45,067 nt of DNA, from the NCBI GenBank assembly GCA_028820935.1, contig JAPPHZ010000046.1, positions 1-45,067 on the forward strand. Reading direction: 5' to 3'. Origin of the DNA: a bacterium. GTDB taxonomy: Bacteria; Actinomycetota; Acidimicrobiia; Spongiisociales; Spongiisociaceae. A program made the translations under genes and the position numbers. Positions 1-7,320 of this stretch are shown here, piece after piece; the stretch's first letter is position 1, and each line of letters begins with the position of its first letter. The notes under the pieces were generated by a model. The model worked only from the letters and a program-made list of their open reading frames with translations, was not told the origin of the DNA and made no database searches.

Positions 1-18
1 TACCACACCGCCATTACA

Positions 19-45
19 CAGACAGACGCGAAAGTGGTCTGTCTG
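19..45. repeat. Short inverted repeat (hairpin) at window start
   Basis: CAGACAGAC at 19-27 is followed after a 9-nt loop by its exact complement GTCTGTCTG at 37-45. The right arm is part of the 20-bp sequence at 33-52 that recurs at 8956-8975, and 33-45 is also inverted at 187-199. It lies in non-coding DNA upstream of rpsF. Function is unknown; it could be a small palindromic element or a regulatory site. Confidence 0.6.
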
Positions 46-199
46 CGAAACAGCTTGGTGTGTTCTGGCGGTCATCGGTGTCCCGTCGCTGTGTTCCGCT
101 TCCTCAACGTACCGCTGCGGGTACGCCTTCGTCAGCGGGCCTTGCGAGGAACACCGCCGGCTGGCGCATAACCCGCCGCCACTCCCCAGACAGACCACT
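33..199. repeat. 13-bp inverted repeat pair flanking a non-coding segment
   Basis: AGTGGTCTGTCTG at 33-45 and its exact reverse complement at 187-199 bound a 167-bp stretch without a convincing gene. The geometry resembles a very small non-autonomous inverted-repeat element, but I see no clear target-site duplication, and a pair of operator sites would look the same. The interior also holds a small stem (112-117 with 133-138). The right copy touches a possible -10 box, TAGACT at 199-204, for the rpsF operon. Confidence 0.4.
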
Positions 200-204
200 A
201 GACT
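199..204 (+). promoter_or_regulatory. Possible -10 box of the rpsF operon
   Basis: TAGACT fits the TANNNT pattern of actinobacterial housekeeping promoters and would give a leader of about 115 nt before rpsF. No good -35 hexamer is visible at the expected distance, so this is a weak call. Confidence 0.3.
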
Positions 205-274
205 TTCCCCCGCCGTTCATGCAAGATGCCCGGCATGCGGTTCCCACAATCCAAGTCCTGCGCCCGAGGTGGCG

Positions 275-315
275 CCTTCCGGGGGGCTCGTTCCGGCCCG
301 GATGTCCGAAGGAGG
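275..315 (+). promoter_or_regulatory. Leader hairpin overlapping the rpsF Shine-Dalgarno
   Basis: CCTTCCGG at 275-282 can pair with CCGAAGG at 306-312 (one bulged base), with an inner GGGC/GCCC stem (284-287 with 296-299). The 3' arm contains part of the AAGGAGG ribosome-binding site at 309-315, so folding would hide it. In many bacteria the S6:S18 complex binds a structured leader of the rpsF mRNA and represses translation. Position and logic match that, but I could not confirm the consensus bases of the S6:S18 motif. Confidence 0.3.
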
Positions 316-327
316 TGATGCGCCCCC

Positions 328-681
328 ATGCGCACGTACGAGTTGATGACCATTCATAGGCCCGAGTTGGCCGAGGCCGATGCCAGGCGTGAGTCACAGG
401 TTCTCAAGAACTTCCTCCACGAGGCTGATGCGTCGGTCGTGGAGATCGACTTCTGGGGCAAGCGGCGGTTCGCCTACGAGATCGACAAGATCCGGGAGGG
501 CTACTACACGGTGGTCACCTTCGAGGGTGAGCCCCACCATGTCGCCGCCCTGGACCGCGCTCTCTCCCTTTCCGACGCGGTGATGCGGCACAAGATCATC
601 CGGCCCGGTGCTCGTCCCGGTCGGACGAAGACCACCAAACGGTCTTCGGATCAGCCTGCCACGGACTCATCCGGTGCATGA
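328..681 (+). CDS. rpsF: 30S ribosomal protein S6 (bS6)
   Basis: Small-subunit protein that pairs with S18 on the platform of the 30S subunit. The 117-residue product starts MRTYELM and shows the family's conserved WGKRRFAYEI block (about residues 43-52), the GYYTVVTF strand and the LSLSDAVMRHKIIR end of the fold near residue 90. The last 25 residues are a basic, probably disordered tail, common in actinobacterial S6. A strong AAGGAGG ribosome-binding site at 309-315 fixes the ATG start. First gene of the rpsF-ssb-rpsR-rplI cluster, an ancient order that places S6 beside its partner S18. A leader hairpin may control translation. Confidence 0.97.
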   Translation: MRTYELMTIHRPELAEADARRESQVLKNFLHEADASVVEIDFWGKRRFAYEIDKIREGYYTVVTFEGEPHHVAALDRALSLSDAVMRHKIIRPGARPGRTKTTKRSSDQPATDSSGA

Positions 682-747
682 GAGAGTGTCACAGGGCCTT
701 GATGTAATGGGTAGGAACCGAGTGAGCAGCACACAGATAGGACTGGC

Positions 748-1203
748 ATGCCCGACAACACAGTAACCATCGTAGGCAACCTGACCCAGGACCCCGAGAT
801 GAGGTACACGCCCAACGGGGTGGCCATGGTCAAGATCACCGTCGCCGTGAACCGCCGTCGCTTCAACCGCGACACCAACACGTGGGAGGATGGCGACGCG
901 AGCTTCTTCAACGGCACGTGCTGGCGCGATCTGGCCGAGAACGTCTCCGAGTCGTTGCGCAAGGGCACCCGGGTGATGGTCACGGGTCGGCTCGAACAGC
1001 GCTCCTGGGAGACCCAGGAGGGTGACCGGCGCTCCGTGGTCGAGATACAGGTCGAAGAGATCGGTCCCAGCCTCAAGTGGGCCACCGCCTCGGTGACCCG
1101 CATTCCGAGAGGCGGTGGCTGGAGCGGCGGCGGCCGGCAAGGCAACGTGCCCCCTGCCCCCGTGGCCCGGAACAACCCGCCGCCTGATGAAGCACCCTTC
1201 TGA
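748..1203 (+). CDS. ssb: Single-stranded DNA-binding protein
   Basis: Coats single-stranded DNA in replication, recombination and repair, and recruits partners through its C-terminal tip. The 151-residue protein has an N-terminal OB fold (about residues 1-110, with GNLTQDPEMRYTPNG near residue 11), a short Gly/Pro-rich linker and the acidic-hydrophobic terminus DEAPF, which matches the DDxPF partner-binding tip. The linker is short compared with many actinobacterial SSBs. It sits 66 bp after rpsF and 16 bp before rpsR, as in most actinobacteria, so cotranscription is likely. The ATG start is preceded by a weak AGGA at 738-741. Confidence 0.96.
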   Translation: MPDNTVTIVGNLTQDPEMRYTPNGVAMVKITVAVNRRRFNRDTNTWEDGDASFFNGTCWRDLAENVSESLRKGTRVMVTGRLEQRSWETQEGDRRSVVEIQVEEIGPSLKWATASVTRIPRGGGWSGGGRQGNVPPAPVARNNPPPDEAPF

Positions 1204-1219
1204 CAAGGAGTTATGACTC

Positions 1220-1504
1220 ATGGCGAGACGAATCCCGAACCGCCGGCGGCGGCGGCCCAGAGGCCCGAAGACGATCCGCAAGCGGGTCTGTCCGGGCTGC
1301 GGGCAGATGAAGTGCGACAACACCAAGGTGCCCTACGTCGACTACAAGGACCTGGACACCCTGGGCCGGTTCATCTCCGAGCGCGGCAAGATCCGTTCCC
1401 GGCGGGTGACCGGCGCCTGCGCCCAGTACCAGCGGCGGGTGGCGATCGCCATCAAGAACGCTCGCGAGATGGCCTTGTTGCCGTACACGAAGAGCCCCCG
1501 ATGA
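1220..1504 (+). CDS. rpsR: 30S ribosomal protein S18 (bS18), cysteine-containing form
   Basis: Partner of S6 on the 30S platform. The 94-residue product begins with a very basic stretch ([15 protein letters not shown]), then has the core with [18 protein letters not shown] and the family signature ending [11 protein letters not shown]. Cysteines in [11 protein letters not shown] and in TGACAQ make this the C+ (zinc-binding) form; many actinobacteria also keep a C- paralogue used under zinc limitation, none being visible here. Start ATG at 1220 follows an AAGGAG sequence at 1205-1210. Its TGA overlaps the rplI start as ATGA, implying translational coupling. Confidence 0.96.
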   Translation: MARRIPNRRRRRPRGPKTIRKRVCPGCGQMKCDNTKVPYVDYKDLDTLGRFISERGKIRSRRVTGACAQYQRRVAIAIKNAREMALLPYTKSPR

Positions 1505-1953
1505 GGCTGGTGCTCAAGACCGATGTGGCCGGTCTGGGAGTGAAGGGCGACATCGTGGAGGTGGCCACCGGCTACGGACGCAACTACCTCCTGCCCCAGG
1601 GTCTGGCCGCCAATGCCACCACCGGCATGATCCGGCAGATCCAGGAGGCCGCGCGGGTCCGCCGGGAGGCTCGCCGTCGCGAGCTGGAAGCCGCCGAGAA
1701 CATCCGCTCGCACTTGGCCGAGACCCGGGTCGTGATCGCCGCCCGGGTAAATGACGAAGGCCAGCTGTTCGGGTCGATCGGGATCGCCGAGATCATCGAC
1801 GCGGTGAAGAGCCTGTCATCGGTGATCCTGGAGCGTGGGATGGTCCTGCTGGCGGAGCCCATCAAGACCATCGGTTACCACGAGGTGACCATCACCCTGC
1901 ATCCTGAGGTGCAGTGCGTTCTGACTCTGGATGTGATCCCGGCTCACCGGTAA
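1501..1953 (+). CDS. rplI: 50S ribosomal protein L9 (bL9)
   Basis: Large-subunit protein at the base of the L1 stalk, with effects on frame maintenance. The 150-residue product shows the complete N-terminal domain ([21 protein letters not shown] followed by [13 protein letters not shown]), the long connecting helix rich in Arg, Ala and Glu (about 45-75) and the C-terminal domain with GQLFGSIG and IKTIGYHEV. The ATG start lies inside the rpsR stop (ATGA overlap), which fixes it although the reading frame is open further upstream. It closes the ribosomal cluster; dnaB follows after a 320-bp gap. Confidence 0.96.
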   Translation: MRLVLKTDVAGLGVKGDIVEVATGYGRNYLLPQGLAANATTGMIRQIQEAARVRREARRRELEAAENIRSHLAETRVVIAARVNDEGQLFGSIGIAEIIDAVKSLSSVILERGMVLLAEPIKTIGYHEVTITLHPEVQCVLTLDVIPAHR

Positions 1954-2238
1954 GGCCGGGCGTTGTCCCGTGGGGCGGTCCGCGGGCCGGGCCAGAATCT
2001 GAAGAACGCCAAAATGAGCGACCTGGAACCCGGGCCGGCGAGCCTTCGGGTTGCCTATGCTGACTGGCGGTCGGACTCCGGTCGGACGGCGCGACTACCG
2101 GTTACCTCCCCGACCACTTCCCTCTTCCCCTGTGACCTTCCCGCACGTCGCCGCGTAGCCGGGGGACCGCGCGGTGGGGAATGTCACACCCTCGCGCCAT
2201 CCTGGTAGTGACGATGTAGGACAGAGGGAGGGCGCAGT
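1954..2238. other. Intergenic region between rplI and the dnaB leader
   Basis: No convincing gene. It contains an imperfect stem with AACCCG and CGGGTT arms (about 2026-2051) that could end the ribosomal transcript. The end of the region holds TAGTGACGATGTAGGAC (2207-2223), which may contain the dnaB promoter, but no hexamer pair is clear. Confidence 0.4.
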
Positions 2239-2277
2239 ATGAGCCGGGCCATCTTCCCCGCAGGGGCAACGCCGTGA
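2239..2277 (+). CDS. Putative 12-residue leader peptide upstream of dnaB
   Basis: ATG at 2239 has a good ribosome-binding site (GAGGGAGG at 2225-2232) and opens a 12-codon frame, MSRAIFPAGATP, whose TGA (2275-2277) overlaps the GTG start of dnaB at 2274 as GTGA. The dnaB start itself has no Shine-Dalgarno sequence, so ribosomes finishing this frame may reinitiate on dnaB. Seen directly: SD, start, frame and overlap. Inferred: that it is translated and controls dnaB. The alternative is an unused start just upstream of dnaB. Confidence 0.4.
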   Translation: MSRAIFPAGATP

Positions 2278-3650
2278 CGGTGGCCGAGCGGGTCCCGGAC
2301 CCGGTTGCCTTCACCCAGGCCATGGCTCCGCCCCACAGTGGCGAAGCGGAGGAGTCGGTGCTGGGCGCGGTTCTCCGGTCGCAATCGGCCGCCGATGAGG
2401 TGATCGGACGCCTCAAGGAGTCGGACTTCTACGTCCCGGCCTACCGGATGATCTTCGGCGCCATGGTCCGCCTCTACGACGACAACCAACCCATCGACAC
2501 GCTGACGGTGGCCGACCGGCTGACCAGGATGGGCGATCTCGACAAGGTGGGCGGCGTCGGCAGGGTCGCCGTGCTCTGGGACAAGGTGCCCAGCGCCGCC
2601 AACGTGGGCTACTACACGGAGGTGGTTGCCGAACACGCCGTCCGGCGCGGGATGCTGGAGGCGACCCGCCGGATCGGTGACCTGGCCATGAACCTGGACA
2701 TGGAGATCGAAACGGTCCTGGACCAGGCCGAACAGACCGTTCTGCGGGTGGCGCAGGACCGGATGGACGGCGGCCTGGAGCAGATGGGAGCCCTGCTGGA
2801 GTTGGTGCTCCAAAAGCTGGAGAAGGCGGAGCGGGGCGAGCAGGACGTCACAGGACTCCCCACCGGCCTGACGGATCTGGATCGCAAGTTGGGGGGTCTG
2901 CAACCCGGCACGCTGGTGGTGGTGGCCGGCCGTCCCGGTATGGGCAAGAGTGCCCTGGCCATGAACATCGCCAGCCACGTGGCCCTCAACCACGGGCCGG
3001 TGGCGCTGTTCAGCCTGGAGATGTCGCCGATGGAGATCGCCTACCGCTGGCTGGGATCCCACGCCCGGGTCAACTCCATGAAGCTGCGCACCGGCCTGGA
3101 TCATGGCGAGTCGGCCAGGCTCTGGCCCCGGCTGGTGGCGGCCTCGGCCAGCCTGTACGGGGCGCCGCTACACGCCGACGAGGGGTCGCGCACGGTTACC
3201 GACATCCGGGCCAAGTGCCGGCGCATGAAGCGCCAGGGCGGGCTGGATCTGGTGGTGGTGGACTACATGCAGCTGATGCAGGCCCGTACGAGGGAGAACA
3301 GGCAGCAGGAGATCGCAGAGATCAGCCTCAACCTCAAGGGGCTGGCGAGAGAGCTGGAGGTGCCGGTGATTGCGGTCTCGCAGCTCAACCGCGCCCTGGA
3401 GAGCAGGGGAGACCGGCGCCCGCAGCTCGGGGACCTCCGCGAATCGGGTGCGATCGAGCAGGACGCAGATGTGGTGCTCATGATCTACCGGGACGAGTAC
3501 TACAACGCGCAGTCCGACCAGAAGGGGATGGCCGACATCATCATTGCCAAGCAGAGGGCCGGTCCCACCGGTGTCGTGAAGGCCACCTTTGCCGCTGAGT
3601 ACACCCGCTTCGACAACCTGCCGCACGGCTACACCAGCCGGGGGAGCTAG
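2274..3650 (+). CDS. dnaB: Replicative DNA helicase DnaB
   Basis: Hexameric 5'-3' helicase that unwinds DNA ahead of the replisome and binds primase. The 458-residue protein has the N-terminal helical domain (about 20-120, beginning HSGEAEESVLGAVL), a linker and the RecA-like motor with Walker A GRPGMGKS (about 219-226), Walker B LVVVDYMQLM (about 325-334) and the conserved RGDRRPQLGDLRESGAIEQDAD region. No intein interrupts it, unlike in several mycobacteria and cyanobacteria. The GTG start overlaps the stop of a 12-codon upstream frame and lacks its own Shine-Dalgarno sequence. Position after rplI is the usual actinobacterial arrangement. Confidence 0.97.
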   Translation: MTVAERVPDPVAFTQAMAPPHSGEAEESVLGAVLRSQSAADEVIGRLKESDFYVPAYRMIFGAMVRLYDDNQPIDTLTVADRLTRMGDLDKVGGVGRVAVLWDKVPSAANVGYYTEVVAEHAVRRGMLEATRRIGDLAMNLDMEIETVLDQAEQTVLRVAQDRMDGGLEQMGALLELVLQKLEKAERGEQDVTGLPTGLTDLDRKLGGLQPGTLVVVAGRPGMGKSALAMNIASHVALNHGPVALFSLEMSPMEIAYRWLGSHARVNSMKLRTGLDHGESARLWPRLVAASASLYGAPLHADEGSRTVTDIRAKCRRMKRQGGLDLVVVDYMQLMQARTRENRQQEIAEISLNLKGLARELEVPVIAVSQLNRALESRGDRRPQLGDLRESGAIEQDADVVLMIYRDEYYNAQSDQKGMADIIIAKQRAGPTGVVKATFAAEYTRFDNLPHGYTSRGS

Positions 3651-3666
3651 GCGGACGGGGCGCCGT

Positions 3667-4671
3667 TCAGATGTGAATCTCGATGCGGTCTCCGTCCTCG
3701 AGGGGGAACGCCTTCCCGATGCGGCGGTCGGGCCGGCCCGGCCGGATCAGCCGGGCGAACTTGAGATCGCGGGCGAAGTCCTTGTGGATCAGGGTGGCCA
3801 CATCCAGCACCGTCTGGCCGCGGCGGATCGTGTAGGGCCGGTCGTCCTTTCGCTCGGAGGCAGAGACCGTGTACACCCGCACCACCCCCAAGGCGTCGAA
3901 GAGCCAGTCGCCCAGATGGCTCACCTCGCCATCCGGCACCGAGGACCTGAGGACGGGCAGGTCGAGGCCGACCAGCTCCATCAGCACCTCGATCTCCTCC
4001 TCGACCTGTTCGGTCAGGTCGGCCTTGGACGCCACCACCGCGGTGGGCAGGACCTTGGCGAACGGATCGTCGGGATCCGGCGGCGTCCCCGCGCCGCTCG
4101 GCCACTCCCCGGTCAGGAAGACCCTGCGCTCCTCCAGCAACCCCACCAATTCCTCCACGGCCGCCACGCAACCCGGATCCGCCACGTCGACTACCAGCAG
4201 CGCGCCGTCCGCGGGCTGCAGGGCATTCCCGATCCAGGGCAGCGGGTGCTCGGCGGTGATCGGCGGGAGGTCGATCAACTGGATCCCGATGTCACCCACG
4301 GGCGCCATGCCGGGCTGGGGGTGATGGGTGGTGAAGGGGTACGCCCCGACGGCGGCGCCGGATCCCGTGAGGGCGTGGTGGAGCGAGGACTTGCCGCTGT
4401 TGGGAGGACCGAGGAGGACGATCTGGCCCGCCCCTTCCGGCCGGACGGTGTAGACCGGCCCGGCCCGTGCACCTGTCTTCTTGGGAGCGGCCAGCTCCTC
4501 GGTCAACTCCTTGATCTTGGTCTTGATCCCGGCCTGGAGGTGTTCGGTCCCCTTGTGCTTCGGGATGGTGCGCAGCATCTCCCGGAGGGCGGTAAGGCGA
4601 TCCCGCGACTCGCGGGCGGCCTTGTAGTCGGCTTCGGCCTTCTTGTACTCGGGGGAGACGTTGGTGGGCAT
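3667..4671 (-). CDS. DRG/OBG-like GTPase with C-terminal TGS domain
   Basis: Predicted translation- or RNA-associated GTPase of the OBG-HflX superfamily, nearest in layout to DRG-type proteins. Taken from the ATG at 4671 it has 334 residues: a charged, coiled N-terminal segment (about 5-62), G1 loop GPPNSGKSS (88-96), the G2-like YPFTTHHPQPG (111-121), G3 IDLPP (133-137, where most relatives have DxPG), a SKADL G4 motif and a C-terminal TGS domain that begins near VYTVSAS and ends DGDRIEIHI. The frame is open 49 codons further upstream, but that part is not family-like. It converges on dnaB and is divergent from the metallo-hydrolase gene. The cellular role is not defined. Confidence 0.88.
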   Translation of the reverse strand: MPTNVSPEYKKAEADYKAARESRDRLTALREMLRTIPKHKGTEHLQAGIKTKIKELTEELAAPKKTGARAGPVYTVRPEGAGQIVLLGPPNSGKSSLHHALTGSGAAVGAYPFTTHHPQPGMAPVGDIGIQLIDLPPITAEHPLPWIGNALQPADGALLVVDVADPGCVAAVEELVGLLEERRVFLTGEWPSGAGTPPDPDDPFAKVLPTAVVASKADLTEQVEEEIEVLMELVGLDLPVLRSSVPDGEVSHLGDWLFDALGVVRVYTVSASERKDDRPYTIRRGQTVLDVATLIHKDFARDLKFARLIRPGRPDRRIGKAFPLEDGDRIEIHI

Positions 4672-4825
4672 TGCCTCACAATGATGGCGCAACGGCGGCG
4701 GGAAACGCCGATCCGGCGGGGGTAATCTCGCGAGGAGGGTGCTGAACGAGACGGGGATGGGTTGGCCCGCGACGTCTTGACCTGGGATTTCGTTTCCGAT
4801 TAGCCGCCAACTGGACATTTTTCAG

Positions 4826-4831
4826 TACCCT
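4826..4831 (+). promoter_or_regulatory. -10 box, leaderless promoter of the MBL hydrolase gene
   Basis: TACCCT lies 8 nt before the ATG at 4840, so transcription would start at or next to the start codon. No Shine-Dalgarno sequence is needed or clearly present. Confidence 0.5.
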
Positions 4832-4839
4832 CCGAGGCC

Positions 4840-5625
4840 ATGTTCGAAGAGCTCGCCGATGGCGTCTTCCGGCGTCCCTATCCCTTCCTGCGGATCAACA
4901 TCGGGGTTGTGATCGGCGCCGAGGGCGTCCTGCTGGTCGACACCCGCGAGAGCGAGGATGCCGCACGCGAACTGTCCGGCGAGCTGCGCACGCTGACGGC
5001 CAAGCCGGTGAGGTGGGTGGTCAACACCCACTGGCACTGGGACCACGTGTTCGGGAACGCCCTCTTCCCCGGCGCGGCCATCTGGGGACACCGGTCCTGC
5101 CGGCGGATGCTCGTGGGGAATACGGAACCCCATTTCGACGATGCCCGGCGCTGGGTGCCCAGGGAGCGGAGAGACGAGATCGAGCGGGTGAGGGTGGTGC
5201 CGCCGCAGCACACCTTCGAGGCGGTGACCGCCATCGACATCGGTGGGCACCGGGTCGAGGCCACGTACCACGGGCGCGGCCACACCGACGCGGATGTGGT
5301 GGTCCGCTGCGGCGGCGTGACCTTCATGGGGGATCTGGTGGAACAGGGCAAGAGCCCCGAAATGGGCGATTCCTACCCCCTGGAGTGGCCCGCCACGCTG
5401 GCCGCGGCGCGCCCCGGAGTGGGGCCAACGGTGGTGCCCGGCCACGGTGACCTGCTCTCTCCGACCGATGTGGACGTCCAGGCGGAGCGGCTCGAGAGGG
5501 TGGCCGCGCTGTTACGCCAGGTGCTCTACGAGGGGCGTCCGGCGGAGGAAGCGGTCCGGCGAGGACCCATCCCCGAGCTTCACATGCGGAAGGCCCTGGC
5601 CAGGGCCCGAGCAGAGGCTCAGTAG
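4840..5625 (+). CDS. Metallo-beta-lactamase-fold hydrolase
   Basis: Zinc-dependent hydrolase of unknown substrate. The 261-residue protein has the metal motif HWHWDH at residues 64-69 (family pattern HxHxDH), a later histidine in HGRGHTDADV, the metal-bridging aspartate in FMGDLVEQ and a final histidine in VVPGHGD, so the dinuclear site looks complete. No signal peptide is visible, so it should be cytoplasmic. Relatives include glyoxalase II-like and SoxH/CphA-like proteins, and the sequence alone does not decide among them. It is divergent from the TGS GTPase and converges on the LiaF-like gene. Confidence 0.9.
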   Translation: MFEELADGVFRRPYPFLRINIGVVIGAEGVLLVDTRESEDAARELSGELRTLTAKPVRWVVNTHWHWDHVFGNALFPGAAIWGHRSCRRMLVGNTEPHFDDARRWVPRERRDEIERVRVVPPQHTFEAVTAIDIGGHRVEATYHGRGHTDADVVVRCGGVTFMGDLVEQGKSPEMGDSYPLEWPATLAAARPGVGPTVVPGHGDLLSPTDVDVQAERLERVAALLRQVLYEGRPAEEAVRRGPIPELHMRKALARARAEAQ

Positions 5626-5633
5626 CTACCCGG

Positions 5634-6359
5634 TCAGGCGGACCGTTTGGCGGACCGGCCGGACTCGATGGTGATCCCGCCGAAGAGGCAGGTTCCGGTG
5701 ATGGTGAGCGTCGGGCCGGTCCTGGGTGAGGTCTCGCTTCGCTGATCGTTGACTCCGCCGAAAATGTTGGTGGTGCGGAGGTCGACCACCCAGTCGTCGG
5801 GCACCACGAAGATGACCCCTCCGAACACCGCGGAGACGTCCACCCTGGGCGAGCTGATCGCCAGCCCGGCATCGACCAGGTCGATCTTGGCGGACCCGAA
5901 TATGGCGCTGACCGTTCCTCCGGAGAACATCCGGCTGGTGATCCGCTGCTCGGTCGTTCCGAACCCGCAGGACACGTTCACATCGGTCGTGTCGATGGGC
6001 TCGGAGTCCCGGTCCTGCTTGCGACGCCTGGTCCGGTGCTGGCGGCCCAGCAGGATGAACCTGGCGCCCACCCATACCAGGACGAGCGGCCAGAGCCTCC
6101 ACACGTCTCCGTAGTCGAAGCCCCAGATACCCAGGGAGTCCAGCAACATCAACGCGCCGAACAGGGCGACCGCAGCCCAAAACCACCGGCCCGAGCGTCG
6201 CCGGACCAGGTTGCCGAGTCCGATGACCACCAGGATCGCGGGCCACCAGTCGCTGAACGTGTAGCTCCAGTCGGTGAGGTTCTCGATGAGCAACAACGCG
6301 CCGATCACCACGAGCAGGAGCCCGGTCACTATCCGGGAGCTTCGCTTGCCTTCCATCAT
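5634..6359 (-). CDS. LiaF-like / cell-wall-stress membrane protein
   Basis: Predicted membrane protein of about 241 residues. The N-terminal half has hydrophobic segments such as IVTGLLLVVIGALLLIENL, WWPAILVVIGLGNLV, FWAAVALFGALMLLDSLGIW and LWPLVLVWVGARFILL, a LiaI/LiaF-type four-helix block. A charged linker (RTRRRKQDRDSEP) leads to a C-terminal beta-rich domain with repeated FGG/FGS turns (AIFGSAKIDL, AVFGGVIFVV, NIFGGV, CLFGGITI), typical of the LiaF-like domain of cell-wall-antibiotic responses. Two adjacent ATGs (6359 and 6356) are possible starts. Its partner sensor kinase is not in this window. It may be cotranscribed with the ROK kinase and lnt. Confidence 0.82.
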   Translation of the reverse strand: MMEGKRSSRIVTGLLLVVIGALLLIENLTDWSYTFSDWWPAILVVIGLGNLVRRRSGRWFWAAVALFGALMLLDSLGIWGFDYGDVWRLWPLVLVWVGARFILLGRQHRTRRRKQDRDSEPIDTTDVNVSCGFGTTEQRITSRMFSGGTVSAIFGSAKIDLVDAGLAISSPRVDVSAVFGGVIFVVPDDWVVDLRTTNIFGGVNDQRSETSPRTGPTLTITGTCLFGGITIESGRSAKRSA

Positions 6360-6417
6360 GCCTCGCCTTTCATCGTTGCCGGGCACCGGGTCGACCGGTG
6401 GACCTGGCCTGCGTCGC

Positions 6418-7320
6418 CTAGTCGGGGACCGGCCAGAGCCATGCCGCCCCCAGGACGCCCCCGGAGTCGCCGTGCCGGTTCCTTGCCAGGCGGGTGGCCA
6501 CGCCATCGGAGAATATCCACTTTCCCCACCTTTGCGGCACCTCCTCGTACAGTTGATCCACGTTCGACAAGCCGCCGCCCAGGACCACGACCTCGGGATC
6601 GAGGACGTTGATCACTACCGCCAGGGCCCTCGCCAGGCGAGTGGCGTAGTGATCGAAGACAGCGGCGGCGACCGCGTCGCCATCGATACGATCCATGACC
6701 TGCTCAGCCGTCAGTTCCATCCCGCCGGATCGCCGGTACTCACCGGCCACCGCCGGACCGGACAGGTAGACCTCCACGCAGTCGGTCCTCCCGCAGTAGC
6801 AGGCCCGCCCGTCCATCTCGGCGGGTTGGGGGTTGTGACCCCATTCCCCCGCAATGCGGTTGGGGCCGGCATGGAGGGTCCGGTCGATCACCAGGCCGCC
6901 GCCCACGCCGGTTCCCAGGATCACGCCGAACACGGTCCCGGCCCCGACGCCTGCTCCGGTGACGGCCTCGGCCAGGGCGAAGCAGTCGGCGTCGTTGGCC
7001 AGCCGCACCGGCCGTCCCAGAGCGGCTTCCAGGTCGCCATCCAGGGGTCGGTCGTTCAGCGCCACCGAGTTGGCGTTCCGCAGCAGCCCCGAGAAAGGGG
7101 AGATGGCTCCGGGCGTTCCGATCCCGACGGTGCCCTGCCCTCCGACGCGGTCCTCCACCTCGCGGATCAGCTCCACGACCGCTCGGACGGTGCCCTCGTA
7201 GTCTCCGGACGGCGTGGGAACCCGCTTCCTGACCAGCACGCGCCCGCCGGGGTCGAGCACGGCGCCCTCTATCTTGGTGCCACCCAGGTCGATCCCGACC
7301 CGGAGCCCACCCCCGCTCAT
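6418..7320 (-). CDS. ROK-family sugar kinase (glucokinase/fructokinase type)
   Basis: ATP-dependent sugar kinase or ROK regulator. The 300-residue protein has the phosphate-binding DLGGTKIEGAV at residue 11, the sugar-binding NDADCFALAE and GEWGHNP blocks, and the ROK zinc site CYCGRTDC after GH. There is no N-terminal helix-turn-helix, so it is a kinase rather than a repressor. The exact sugar cannot be told; the glucokinase/fructokinase/N-acetylmannosamine kinase range is open. The ATG start overlaps the lnt stop as ATGA (7317-7320), so the two are probably translated together. The longer upstream frame lies within lnt and is not used. Confidence 0.92.
   Translation of the reverse strand: MSGGGLRVGIDLGGTKIEGAVLDPGGRVLVRKRVPTPSGDYEGTVRAVVELIREVEDRVGGQGTVGIGTPGAISPFSGLLRNANSVALNDRPLDGDLEAALGRPVRLANDADCFALAEAVTGAGVGAGTVFGVILGTGVGGGLVIDRTLHAGPNRIAGEWGHNPQPAEMDGRACYCGRTDCVEVYLSGPAVAGEYRRSGGMELTAEQVMDRIDGDAVAAAVFDHYATRLARALAVVINVLDPEVVVLGGGLSNVDQLYEEVPQRWGKWIFSDGVATRLARNRHGDSGGVLGAAWLWPVPD

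Noticed and set aside
33-168. A 45-codon GTG frame starting in the first copy of the 20-bp repeat
   Set aside because: It begins like the nine-codon ORF (VVCLRN), but has no ribosome-binding site and no recognisable product.
1213-1500. N-terminal extension of L9 into the rpsR region
   Set aside because: The frame is open, but the translation is not L9-like and the ATG at 1501 begins the exact family N-terminus.
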